From Kineococcus siccus (GTDB lineage: Bacteria > Actinomycetota > Actinomycetes > Actinomycetales > Kineococcaceae), in NCBI RefSeq assembly GCF_009906795.1, contig NZ_JAAALN010000015.1, positions 1 through 35,712 of the forward strand: DNA of 35,712 nucleotides, in the 5' to 3' direction. Positions 16,732-24,319 of this stretch are shown here, in pieces; position 1 is the first letter of the stretch; every line of letters starts with the position of its first letter. The notes under the pieces are model-generated. The model saw only the letters and a list, made by a program, of their open reading frames with translations, did no database searches and was not told the origin of the DNA. A program made the position numbers and the translations under genes.

Positions 16732-17574
16732 TCAGCGGGTCGGGACGTCCGCGTCCCAGCTGGCCAGCAGGCCGAGCACGCGGGCGGTGGGCGAGTCGGT
16801 GGGCGTGGTGTAGACGATGAGGTGCTGGTCCGGGTCGTGCGGCGGGACGACGATCTCGATGTCGAACGACAGCGGCCCCGCCGTGGGGTGCTGGATCTGC
16901 TTGGCCACGGACGTGTAGTCCCGCACGGTGTGGTCGTCCCACCAGCGCGCGGCGTCCTCGTCGCCCGCGCGGAGCTCCTCGATCAGGGCGCTCAGCGTGG
17001 CGTCGTGCGGGCGGCGCGCCGCCTCCCGGCGCAGGGACGCGACGGTGGTCGCGGCGAAGTCGGCCCAGTTGACGATCCGCTCGCGCGCCGTCGGGTCGAA
17101 GAACAGGTAGCGGACCAGGGACGAACCCGGTGCCAGCGGCCGCCCCAGCACCGAGCTCAGCAACCCGTTGCGGGCCAGCACCTCCCCGCGGCGCCCGAGC
17201 AGCAGCGCGGGCCGGTGGTCGAGGTTCCCGACCAGGCGCAGCAGCCCGGGGTCGGGGCGCTGCCCCCGGTCGGGGACCGTGCGGCGGCGCGGGGTGGGGG
17301 CGGCCAGGTCGCGCAGGTGGGCGGACTCGACGGCGTCCAGGCGCAGCGCGCGGGAGAGCGCGTCCAGCACCTCGAGGGAGACGTTGGCCTGCCGGCCCTG
17401 CTCCAGGCGGCTGTAGTAGTCGGGGCTCACGCCCGCGAGCAGCGACAGCTCCTCGCGCCGGAGCCCCGGGACCCGGCGCGGCCCGGGGAACGCCTCCAGG
17501 CCCGCCTGCGCCGGGGTCAGCCGGTCGCGGCGGGAACGCAGGAACGCTCCGAGAGCGGCGCGGTCGCGGGGCAA
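16732..17574 (-). CDS. XRE-family regulator with MmyB-like ligand domain
   Basis: This 280-residue regulator has an N-terminal XRE helix-turn-helix (residues about 8-80; RREELSLLAGVSPDYYSRLEQGR) and a C-terminal MmyB-like PAS-type ligand-binding domain (about 105-270; RPALLLGRRGEVLARN, LFFDPTARERIVNWADFAA, PLSFDIEIVVPP). It is transcribed away from the SDR gene at 17676, a common arrangement for this regulator class. The start is an unusual TTG: an in-frame TAG lies four codons upstream and no ATG or GTG lies in the first 15 codons. TAGCGT stands 6 bases before the TTG, suggesting a leaderless transcript. Confidence 0.88.
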   Translation of the reverse strand: MPRDRAALGAFLRSRRDRLTPAQAGLEAFPGPRRVPGLRREELSLLAGVSPDYYSRLEQGRQANVSLEVLDALSRALRLDAVESAHLRDLAAPTPRRRTVPDRGQRPDPGLLRLVGNLDHRPALLLGRRGEVLARNGLLSSVLGRPLAPGSSLVRYLFFDPTARERIVNWADFAATTVASLRREAARRPHDATLSALIEELRAGDEDAARWWDDHTVRDYTSVAKQIQHPTAGPLSFDIEIVVPPHDPDQHLIVYTTPTDSPTARVLGLLASWDADVPTR

Positions 17575-17675
17575 TCCCCCACGCTAGGCGGCAGCGGCTC
17601 CGCCTGCCTGGTCCTGCCGGAACCAGGTTCGGCGCGACCTGGTGCCCCCGGTGCCGGGTCCGTAGAACGGTCCAC
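17575..17675. promoter_or_regulatory. divergent promoter region, XRE regulator / SDR
   Basis: A minus-strand -10-like TAGCGT lies 6 bases before the TTG of the regulator. A plus-strand TAGAAC (17663-17668) lies 7 bases before the SDR ATG, so both genes may be leaderless. An inverted repeat CCTGGT (17607-17612)/ACCAGG (17622-17627) plus a third CCTGGT at 17638-17643 looks like a set of regulator half-sites. Confidence 0.45.
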
Positions 17676-18455
17676 ATGACCACCACCACCAGCACCACGC
17701 CCCAGCTCGCCGGTCGCACCGCCCTCGTCACCGGCTCCACCAGCGGCATCGGCGCGGCGATCGCCCGCACGCTCGGCGAGGCCGGCGCCCACGTCATCGT
17801 CAGCGGCCGCGACGCCGCCCGCGCCGCGGCGGTCGTGGAGGAGATCGAGGCGGCGGGCGGTCGCGCCGACGCCGTCGTCGTCGACCTCGCCGGCTCCTAC
17901 GCCGACCTCCGCGCCTTCGCCGCGCGGGTCACCGGCCTCGTGGGCGGAACCCTCGACGTCCTGGTCAACAACGCCGGCCTCTACCCCGTCTCCGCGACGG
18001 AGGACCTGCCCGACGCCGACCTCGACGCCATGCTCGCGGTGAACGTCCGGGCGCCGCACGTCCTCGTGGGCGCCCTCGCGCCGGCCATGGCCGCCCGCGG
18101 CAGCGGGGCCGTCGTGACCATCGGGTCGTGGATGGCGGGCGTCGGCTCACCGTTCGGCGCGATGTACACCGCGACCAAGGCGGCCGACGCGCAGCTGACC
18201 CGCAGCTGGGCCGCGGAGTACGGACCCCGGGGCGTGCGGTTCACGACCGTCGCCCCCGGCGTCACCCTCACGCCGGGCAACGCCGCGCACCGCGCGGTCC
18301 TGGACGCCATGACCGCGACGACCCCGGCCGGGGTCGTCGTGCAGCCCGAGGACATCGCCGCGGCGGTCCTCTACCTGGTCTCCGACGCGGCCCGCCTCGT
18401 CCACGGGATCACGCTCCCTGTGGACGGCGGGATCTCGACGACGCGGCTGGGCTGA
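17676..18455 (+). CDS. short-chain dehydrogenase/reductase
   Basis: This 259-residue NAD(P)-dependent SDR has the cofactor loop TGSTSGIG, the NNAG motif (VLVNNAGLYP) and the catalytic set Ser151, Tyr164 and Lys168 (YTATK). The C-terminal part (EDIAAAVLYLVSD, GITLPVDGG) is typical of classical SDRs. The first eight residues are a Thr/Ser run coded mainly by ACC. It is divergent from the XRE/MmyB-like regulator, which probably controls it. The gene meets the acyl-CoA dehydrogenase tail to tail with only 3 bases between stops. The substrate is unknown. Confidence 0.92.
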   Translation: MTTTTSTTPQLAGRTALVTGSTSGIGAAIARTLGEAGAHVIVSGRDAARAAAVVEEIEAAGGRADAVVVDLAGSYADLRAFAARVTGLVGGTLDVLVNNAGLYPVSATEDLPDADLDAMLAVNVRAPHVLVGALAPAMAARGSGAVVTIGSWMAGVGSPFGAMYTATKAADAQLTRSWAAEYGPRGVRFTTVAPGVTLTPGNAAHRAVLDAMTATTPAGVVVQPEDIAAAVLYLVSDAARLVHGITLPVDGGISTTRLG

Positions 18456-18458
18456 GCG

Positions 18459-19634
18459 TCAGGCGAACGCGGCGAACCCCGTGATGGCGCGGCCGACGAT
18501 GAGGGTGTTCATCTCCCGCGTGCCCTCGTAGGAGTAGATGGCCTCGGCGTCGGCGAAGAACCGCGCGACGCCGTGCTCCAGGACGATCCCGTTGCCGCCC
18601 AGCACCTCGCGGCACCAGCCGACGGTCTCGCGCATGCGGGCCGTGGTGTACGCCTTGGCCAGCGCCGAGTGCGCGTCGTGCTGGCGGCCCTGGTCGAGCA
18701 GCTTGGAGACCTGCAGGCAGATCGCGATGCTGGCGGTGATGTTGCCCAGGCTGCGCACCAGGAGGTCCTGGACGAGCTGCCGGCTCGCGATCGGCTTGCC
18801 GAACTGCTCGCGCTGCTTGGCGTAGGCGAGGGCCGCCTCGTAGGCGCCGATCGCGACGCCGACGGCCTGCCAGGCCACCTCGGCGCGGGTCAGGCGCAGC
18901 ACGGTGGCCGTGTCGCGGAAGGAGTTCGCGTTCTGCAGCCGGCGGGATTCCGGGACCTCGACGTCGGTCAGGACGATGTCGGCGTTCTGCACGGTGCGCA
19001 GCGCGACCTTGTCCTCGATCTTCGTCGCGACGAACCCGGGGGTCTCCCTGGTGACGAGGAACCCCTTCACCTGGCCGTCGCCCGTGTCCTTGGCCCAGAC
19101 GACCACGACGTCGGCGAAGGTGGCGTTGCCGATCCAGCGCTTGGCGCCGTTGAGCACCCAGGTGTCCCCGCGCCGCTCGGCCGTGGTGCGCAGGCCGCGG
19201 GCGGAGTCGGACCCGGAGAACGGCTCGGTGAGCCCGAACGCGCCGATGATCTCGCCGCGCGCGAGCGGCGGCAGCCACTCCGCGCGCTGCGCGGCCGAGC
19301 CGGTCTCGGCGATGGACCCCATCGCCAGGCCGTTCTGCACGCCGACGAACGTGGCGATGGACGCGTCGACGCGGCCCATCTCCATGGCCGTCCAGCCGCG
19401 GTAGACGGCGGTGTTCTCGAAGTGGCGCGTCTCGGGCCACGGGGCGCCGAGCAGGCCCAGCTCCGCGAGGGGCTTGACGACCTCCATCGGGAACTCCGCG
19501 CGCGACCAGCAGGCGTCGGCGATGGGCCGCACGGACGTTTCCAGGTACTCGCGCAGGGCGAGCACGGCCTCCTGCTCGGGGGCGCTCAGCGCCTCCTGGA
19601 AGAAGTAGAAGTCGCTCTCGAGGAGGTTCGGCAT
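18459..19634 (-). CDS. acyl-CoA dehydrogenase, glutaryl-CoA dehydrogenase-like
   Basis: This 391-residue flavoenzyme belongs to the acyl-CoA dehydrogenases. The FAD/substrate motif FGLTEPFSGSDS and the middle-domain motif LNGAKRWIGNATFADV are present. The catalytic base is Glu370 in YSYEGTREMNTLIVGRAITG, a position and context matching glutaryl-CoA dehydrogenases, which also decarboxylate. The Arg of the GCDH substrate pocket was not verified. It is transcribed away from a QsdR-type TetR gene; a 30-bp dyad (19688-19717) and an 18-bp palindrome (19663-19680) lie between them. With the neighbouring thioesterase this suggests breakdown of an acyl-CoA intermediate. The true acyl substrate is uncertain. 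Confidence 0.9.
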   Translation of the reverse strand: MPNLLESDFYFFQEALSAPEQEAVLALREYLETSVRPIADACWSRAEFPMEVVKPLAELGLLGAPWPETRHFENTAVYRGWTAMEMGRVDASIATFVGVQNGLAMGSIAETGSAAQRAEWLPPLARGEIIGAFGLTEPFSGSDSARGLRTTAERRGDTWVLNGAKRWIGNATFADVVVVWAKDTGDGQVKGFLVTRETPGFVATKIEDKVALRTVQNADIVLTDVEVPESRRLQNANSFRDTATVLRLTRAEVAWQAVGVAIGAYEAALAYAKQREQFGKPIASRQLVQDLLVRSLGNITASIAICLQVSKLLDQGRQHDAHSALAKAYTTARMRETVGWCREVLGGNGIVLEHGVARFFADAEAIYSYEGTREMNTLIVGRAITGFAAFA

Positions 19635-19662
19635 CTGAGCTCCATCGCTGGTCCGACGATCC

Positions 19663-19680
19663 GGGAGGCGCCCGCCTCCC
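19663..19680. promoter_or_regulatory. 18-bp palindrome upstream of the dehydrogenase
   Basis: GGGAGGCG (19663-19670) and CGCCTCCC (19673-19680) are perfect reverse complements with a 2-base centre. It lies 29 bases before the dehydrogenase start. It could be a second operator or a hairpin in the leader of that mRNA. Confidence 0.45.
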
Positions 19681-19687
19681 GCGCCCA

Positions 19688-19717
19688 GTGTGCAACACTT
19701 CTGCGGATGTTGCACAC
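19688..19717. promoter_or_regulatory. 30-bp dyad, likely TetR operator
   Basis: Perfect 10-bp arms GTGTGCAACA (19688-19697) and TGTTGCACAC (19708-19717) are separated by 10 bases. The dyad covers a -10-like AACACT (19694-19699) and the ATG (19707) of the QsdR-type gene. On the minus strand it covers a CACACT (19687-19692) that could serve the dehydrogenase. Binding here would shut off both genes. Confidence 0.6.
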
Positions 19718-20444
19718 ACCCTCCGTCGCGGCGCTGCCGATCGGCCGTCGCGGCGTCGCGATGGTGCCGACCCCGCTGTCCCAGCGGCTGGCCGCGGCCG
19801 GGACCTCCGGCGAGGTCGTGCACGCGTTCCGCCGGGCGCGGGCCGCGTTCATCGCCGGCGAGCGGCTCGACATGACGGCGCTCGCGGCGCAGATGGGCGT
19901 GGACCGGACCTCGCTGTTCCGCTGGGTCGGCAACCGCGACGCGCTGCTCTCGGAGGTCCTCTGGTCGCTGGCCGAACCGACGCTGGACCGCATCGACGCG
20001 ACCGAGCGCAGCACGGGCCCCGACCGCGTCGTCGCGGTGCTCACCCGGTTCACCGACAGCCTCATCCAGGCGCCGTACTTCCGGCAGTTCCTGCGGGGTG
20101 AACCGGTGCGGGCGCTCAAGCTGCTGACGACCGCGGCCAGCGAGGTGCAGCGCCGCTTCGTGGCGACCGTGGAGTCGATGCTGCTCGACGAGGAGGCGGC
20201 CGGTCTGGCCCTGGCGCTGCCCGCGCACGACCTCGCCTACCTGCTGGTGCGCGTCGCGGAGTCCTTCACCTTCGCGGACCTCATCGCGGGCGAGCGCCCC
20301 GACACCGACCGGGCCGCAGCGGCTCTCGCCCACGTCATGCGCACCGACGTGCCGGCCGCCTCCCGCGCACCGGCCACGCCCCGCGTCCCGGTGCCCGACC
20401 CCCGCCCAACGACCACGACCACGACCACGACGGGGGACCCGTGA
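19707..20444 (+). CDS. QsdR-type TetR-family regulator
   Basis: This 245-residue regulator resembles the QsdR branch of TetR proteins. A helix (VVHAFRRARAAFIAGERLDM) leads into the helix-turn-helix (ALAAQMGVDRTSLFRWVGNRDALLSEVLWSL), followed by a QsdR-like C-terminal domain. The C-terminus ends in a Pro-Thr tail (PTTTTTTTTGDP) coded by an ACGACC repeat (about 20409-20431). The ATG at 19707 has no ribosome-binding site but lies 7 bases after AACACT, so the mRNA may be leaderless; an ATG at 19761 is an alternative start. The dyad over its start suggests autorepression. Its stop overlaps the thioesterase GTG by 4 bases. Confidence 0.83.
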   Translation: MLHTPSVAALPIGRRGVAMVPTPLSQRLAAAGTSGEVVHAFRRARAAFIAGERLDMTALAAQMGVDRTSLFRWVGNRDALLSEVLWSLAEPTLDRIDATERSTGPDRVVAVLTRFTDSLIQAPYFRQFLRGEPVRALKLLTTAASEVQRRFVATVESMLLDEEAAGLALALPAHDLAYLLVRVAESFTFADLIAGERPDTDRAAAALAHVMRTDVPAASRAPATPRVPVPDPRPTTTTTTTTGDP

Positions 20445-20875
20445 CCGACGACCGCTACCCCTACCGCCGCCCGTTCCCGACGCGCTGGAACGACGACGAC
20501 GTGTTCGGGCACGTCAACAACACCGTCTACTACGCCGCCATGGACACGACCGTGACGTCGTGGCTGCTCACCGAGGCCGGCGTGCGCCTCGTGGACGGCG
20601 ACACGATCGCGGTCGTGCGGGCGTCGTCCTGCGAGTACGAGGCCTCCGTCAGCTACCCCGACGTCCTCGACGTCGGCCTGCGCGCCGGCCGGATCGGCAC
20701 CACGAGCGTCACGTGGGAGTTCGGCCTGCGCCGGGCGGGCGCGGACGCGCTCGTCGCCCGGGGCCGGTTCGTGCACGTCTTCCTCGACCGCGCGACGCGC
20801 CGGCCCGTCCCGGTCCCCGCGGACCTCCGCACCCGCGTCGAGGCGAGCCTGGTCGTCACCGCCGCCGCGCTGTGA
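20441..20875 (+). CDS. acyl-CoA thioesterase, 4-hydroxybenzoyl-CoA type
   Basis: This 144-residue protein is a hotdog-fold thioesterase of the YbgC/4-hydroxybenzoyl-CoA thioesterase group. It carries RWNDDDVFGHVNNTVYY near the N-terminus, where the active-site Asp and the GHVNN helix start lie, and CEYEASVSYPDVLDVGL in the middle. Length is typical. The GTG start overlaps the TetR stop by 4 bases, so regulator and enzyme are made together. With the divergent acyl-CoA dehydrogenase it probably acts on an acyl-CoA of the same route. The specific ester is unknown. Confidence 0.88.
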   Translation: MTDDRYPYRRPFPTRWNDDDVFGHVNNTVYYAAMDTTVTSWLLTEAGVRLVDGDTIAVVRASSCEYEASVSYPDVLDVGLRAGRIGTTSVTWEFGLRRAGADALVARGRFVHVFLDRATRRPVPVPADLRTRVEASLVVTAAAL

Positions 20876-20922
20876 CCAAGCCCCCCTCGCCATCTCGGCC
20901 GCCGTGTCCGCACACTGGACCC

Positions 20923-21312
20923 GTGCAGCTAGGGGCCACCGCCGCCGAATCCGTGACGATCCGGGGCAGAGACGTCCTCCTGACCGCCGACGGGCGCACC
21001 GAGGTCTACGACCTCGACTACGTGCGCATGCTCCTGCCGTACCTCACCGGGGAACGGAACCTGCCCGCGATGCGGCTGGCGCACTTCCGTCCCGGCATGA
21101 AGCCGTGGATCAGCCTCAGCGTCCTGGACGACGACGGCCACGAGCCGAACCTGTCGGGCGTGGCCATCTACTCCGGCCTGGGCACGCACCGGGAGATGGG
21201 GCTGCACCTGAGCAGCTCCGAGGCGTGGCGCCTGGCGGACATGCTGCAGCCCCCCTGCTCCGCCTGGCACTCGGGCGGCCCTCACGACGAGGACCACGCG
21301 GCGGAGGACTGA
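20923..21312 (+). CDS. small protein of unknown function
   Basis: I do not recognise this 129-residue protein. It starts with a beta-rich region (VTIRGRDVLLTADGRTEVYDLDYVRML), has a conserved-looking middle (LAHFRPGMKPWISLSVLDD), then HLSSSEAWRLADML, and ends acidic. It has no signal peptide or membrane segment. The GTG at 20923 is preferred because CACACT stands 6 bases before it, the pattern of a leaderless actinobacterial promoter. A GTG at 20872, overlapping the thioesterase stop by 4 bases, would add 17 Pro-rich residues and is the alternative. It is convergent with the DUF3626 gene, with an inverted repeat between them. Confidence 0.72.
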   Translation: MQLGATAAESVTIRGRDVLLTADGRTEVYDLDYVRMLLPYLTGERNLPAMRLAHFRPGMKPWISLSVLDDDGHEPNLSGVAIYSGLGTHREMGLHLSSSEAWRLADMLQPPCSAWHSGGPHDEDHAAED

Positions 21313-21320
21313 GCCGCCGA

Positions 21321-21341
21321 CCGTCACGGCCGCGGTGACGG
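21321..21341. terminator. inverted repeat between convergent genes
   Basis: CCGTCAC (21321-21327) and GTGACGG (21335-21341) form a perfect 7-bp stem with a 7-base loop just past the small unknown gene and across the stop of the DUF3626 gene. It may end transcription from both sides. There is no T-tract. Confidence 0.45.
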
Positions 21342-22199
21342 CCCGCCGCACCTCCCCGCCGGCGCAGCGCCGACGGCCGGCCGGCCGAAGCGCGCCACGC
21401 AGTGCCACACCCGCTTGAGGACCTGCTCGTCCTCCGCCCCGGCCCGGACGGCGGCGCCCACCACGCGCGCGGTCAGCACGCCGTCGGGCACGATCCGGGC
21501 GGCCGCGGCGACGACGTCCGCCCCGCGGTACCCGGGGTGCGCCGCGACGGCGTCGACCGACGTGGCGAACCCCGGGTGCCACTCGACCGGCACGCCGAGC
21601 AGGGCCGCGTCCCGCTCGACGTCGGTGCCGCGGTGGGACGGGTCGAGCACGAGGGCCTCGACGTCGCGGCCGAACCGGACGCCGCCGTGCACGTGGGCCT
21701 CGACGTAGTCGTCGAGCAGGTCGCGCTCGTCGGCGTCCGCGAGGTCGACCACCCCCGCGCGGGACCGGGTCCCGACGTCGACGGGTTCGAAGACGCTGTC
21801 GGGGTAGCAGAACGTGGTGCGGCGCAGCGCCTCCGCGCTGAGCCGCAGGTGGGCGGACCCGAAGCGCGGCGAGCCGCCGCCACCCCGCTGCCGGTGGTTC
21901 AGCGCACCGTAGACCGGGCGCTCGGCCGGGAGCGCCTCGTCGTAGGCCCCGCCGAACAGCCGCGACTCCCAGCGCCACCGGTCACCGCCCGGGTGCGCCG
22001 TCAGGCCGCCGTTGCCGGTGCCCGTCTCGAACTGCGACCGGTAGCGGCCGTCCGCGGCCATCGCCACCAGGACCGGCGCCCCGCGGACGAGGCGGTCGGG
22101 GTGGAAGTGCAGGGTCACGCGCCACGACGGGTGCAGCGGCCCACCCCGCGCCCGGGCGGCGACGTGCGCGAGCGCCCGGGCGGCCGCGGACGACGGCAC
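21324..22199 (-). CDS. DUF3626 family protein
   Basis: This 291-residue protein belongs to the DUF3626 family, whose function is unknown. Recognisable blocks are VTLHFHPDRL, YRSQFETGTGNGGLTAHPGG, LFGGAYDE, RPVYGALNH, PRFGSAHLRL, TFCYPDSVF and later DDYVEAHVHGG and VEWHPGF. Several His, Asp and Glu residues in these blocks could bind a metal, and the FETGTxNGGLTA block recalls NTP-transfer or ADP-ribosylation folds, but I cannot prove either. The GTG start lies 8 bases after the stop of the preceding gene. It is the last of a three-gene run with an MFS protein and an unknown protein. Confidence 0.82.
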   Translation of the reverse strand: MPSSAAARALAHVAARARGGPLHPSWRVTLHFHPDRLVRGAPVLVAMAADGRYRSQFETGTGNGGLTAHPGGDRWRWESRLFGGAYDEALPAERPVYGALNHRQRGGGGSPRFGSAHLRLSAEALRRTTFCYPDSVFEPVDVGTRSRAGVVDLADADERDLLDDYVEAHVHGGVRFGRDVEALVLDPSHRGTDVERDAALLGVPVEWHPGFATSVDAVAAHPGYRGADVVAAAARIVPDGVLTARVVGAAVRAGAEDEQVLKRVWHCVARFGRPAVGAAPAGRCGGPSPRP

Positions 22200-22207
22200 G
22201 GTCGGCC

Positions 22208-22852
22208 TCAGCGCTCGCCCCGGACGAGGCGGCGCAGCGGCTCGGCGGCCGCGAGCGCGGCCACGACCGCCGGGTCGGCGTCGCGCGCGAGCACGGCCAC
22301 CACGTCGTCCGGCAGGTCGGGGTCGGCCGCGAGGTACCAGCGGGCGACGGGGGTCCCGTCGCGCGCGGTGCGCCGGGCCTGCGCCGCAGGGCGGGGCGCA
22401 GCCACGTCCGCCGCCGGCGCCGGCCCGGCCGGGGAGGTCAGGTCGAGCTGCACCAGGGCGGGCGCCAGGCGGCTGCCGACCCACTCCTGCCGGGCGAGCC
22501 GGAGCAGGACGGTGGCGTGCCCGCCGGACCACCGGCGCCCGTCGCCGTCGGGGGCGAAGCCGCCCTCCCCGGCGTCCAGGAGCGCGCGCAACCCCGTCGC
22601 GGCGCGGGCCACGGGGTGGTCCCACCCCGAGAGGAGGACGGACGCGGTGGGCGGGTGGTCGACGGACTCCACGGCCCACGACGGGTCGGCCGCGCACGTC
22701 CACGTCCCGCCCGCCGCGGCCGGGCGCCACCCGGCGTCGCGCAGCGCGGCCGCCATGCCGTCGGCGTCGGTCAGGAGGTCGCCCCGGACGGCGGCCGCGA
22801 GCAGGAGGAGGACCCCGTCGGGGACGGCCGCGTCCGCGGAGGGGCCCGTCAT
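22208..22852 (-). CDS. protein of unknown function between MFS and DUF3626 genes
   Basis: I do not recognise this 214-residue protein. The N-terminal half has a short alpha/beta region (VLLLLAAAVRGDLLTDADGMAAAL, then a Trp-containing part around TWTCAADPSWAVESV). The C-terminal part reads RWYLAADPDLPDDVVAVL, then ARDADPAVVAALAA. This resembles one or two leucine-rich-variant or HEAT-like helical repeats (D-DPAV--ALA), suggesting a binding surface. The ATG overlaps the MFS stop by 4 bases, so it is translated with the transporter. No signal peptide. Confidence 0.78.
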   Translation of the reverse strand: MTGPSADAAVPDGVLLLLAAAVRGDLLTDADGMAAALRDAGWRPAAAGGTWTCAADPSWAVESVDHPPTASVLLSGWDHPVARAATGLRALLDAGEGGFAPDGDGRRWSGGHATVLLRLARQEWVGSRLAPALVQLDLTSPAGPAPAADVAAPRPAAQARRTARDGTPVARWYLAADPDLPDDVVAVLARDADPAVVAALAAAEPLRRLVRGER

Positions 22853-24096
22853 CGCCGCCCGGCCCGTCGCGCCACCCCACCAGTCTGGCCGAGGACGCGC
22901 GAGGCCGCCGCAGCGACCACGGCCAGCGCGGCACCCGCCGCGGTCGAGAGCAGGAACCCCGCCGCGCCGCCGTGGGCGTCGACGGCCAGGCCCGCGAGGG
23001 CGCTCGCCGCCGCGCTGCCGCCCGCGCCGGCGGAGTTGAGCCACGTCAGCGCCTGCGTGAGCGAGCGCGGCGGCACCGACGCCTCGGCGAGCACGGTGCT
23101 CAGCACGAGGACGGGCGGCACCACCGCCCCGGCGACGATCCCCGCGGCCGCGACCAGCGGGAGCGAGGAGACGGCACCCGCCGCGGTGCTCGCCGCGGTG
23201 CTGGCGAGGGCCAGCACCAGCCCGAGCAGCACGAGCCGGCGGGGCGCCGACGACCGCCACCGCCGCCGGCCGTACGCCCACCCGCCGGCCAGCCCCGCCA
23301 CGCTCGCCAGGCCGAACAGGACGCCCGCGGCCGCCGGCGCGCCGAGCTGCCGGGCGGCCGCGGTCACCGCCACCTGGTTGGCGCCGAAGTGCGTGCCGAT
23401 GGCGACGTTGACGAGCACGACGGCCAGGAAGCCGCGACGCAGCAGGCCCCGCCGCTCCCCGGCCTCGGCGCGACCGCGCACGGTGGGTGGGGACGTGCTG
23501 CGCTGCAGTGCGAGAGCCGTCCCGGCGGCGACGACCAGGGCCGCGGCGACGACCGTGCCGAGGGCCGGGTCCACCGCGGCGGCGAGGACCGCGACCAGGG
23601 CGGGGCCGACCAGGTAGGCCAGCGCGTTCACGAGCGACTCCAGCGAGAAGGCCGCGCCGAGCGACCCCGCGAGGCCGCGGCGGCGCAGCAGGGCGGCCCA
23701 CCGGGCCGTGGACAGGGCGCCCAGCTGCGGGATCGTGGCGCCCGCGAGCGCCGCGAGCGCGACGTGCGGCACGGGGCTCAGCACCAGGCCCGCCACCGCG
23801 GCCGCGTGGGCCGTCACGAGGGGCGGCAGGACGCGCGACTGCCCCCAGCGGTCGACGAGGCGGGCGACCTGGGGGCCGAGGAGCGCCTCGGCCACCGCGA
23901 AGGCGGCGACGGCGACGCCGGCCTCGGCGTAGGAGCCGGTCCGCTGGCGCGCGAGCAGCAGCAGGCCGAGGCCGCTCATCGCGATCCCGACCCGGCCGGC
24001 GCCGGCCGTGCCGAGGAACAGGGCGGCGCCGGGCAGCCGGAGGAGGTCGCGGTAGGTCGCGGGTGGAGACGACGCGGGTGGAGGGGACGACGGCAC
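22849..24096 (-). CDS. MFS transporter
   Basis: This 415-residue protein has about 12 hydrophobic segments and the look of a major facilitator superfamily permease. The loop between segments 2 and 3 reads VARLVDRWGQSRVL, a version of the MFS motif A (G/L-x-x-x-D-R-x-G-R-R). A Pro/Ser-rich N-terminus precedes the first segment. The GTG at 24096 is chosen because GAGGA lies 7 bases upstream; a GTG at 24132 would add 12 residues. A TAGGGT on the minus strand (24280-24285) is a possible -10. Related proteins export drugs or metabolites. It leads an operon with two unknown genes. Confidence 0.82.
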   Translation of the reverse strand: MPSSPPPASSPPATYRDLLRLPGAALFLGTAGAGRVGIAMSGLGLLLLARQRTGSYAEAGVAVAAFAVAEALLGPQVARLVDRWGQSRVLPPLVTAHAAAVAGLVLSPVPHVALAALAGATIPQLGALSTARWAALLRRRGLAGSLGAAFSLESLVNALAYLVGPALVAVLAAAVDPALGTVVAAALVVAAGTALALQRSTSPPTVRGRAEAGERRGLLRRGFLAVVLVNVAIGTHFGANQVAVTAAARQLGAPAAAGVLFGLASVAGLAGGWAYGRRRWRSSAPRRLVLLGLVLALASTAASTAAGAVSSLPLVAAAGIVAGAVVPPVLVLSTVLAEASVPPRSLTQALTWLNSAGAGGSAAASALAGLAVDAHGGAAGFLLSTAAGAALAVVAAAASRVLGQTGGVARRAGRR

Positions 24097-24319
24097 GGGA
24101 GGTCCTCGGTGCTGCCCGGTCGGGCGGACCACACCGGGGTCGTCGGCGTCCGGAGGGAGGTCGACCCGTGGTCCTGCCGAGAACCGTCCAGTGGTGGTGC
24201 GGACCGCGGACGCGCGTCCCGCACCGACTCCACCGGGCAGAGTGCTCAGGGTGCTGCTCGGGGTGCGGTTGCTGTCGCGACCCTAGCGGGTGCCCGTCCG
24301 GCGAGGGGCGCCGAACGCG

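Noticed and set aside
24097-24132. Longer MFS start at GTG 24132
   Set aside because: The GTG at 24096 has GAGGA at good spacing, while 24132 lacks one and only adds a Pro-rich tail; kept as an alternative.
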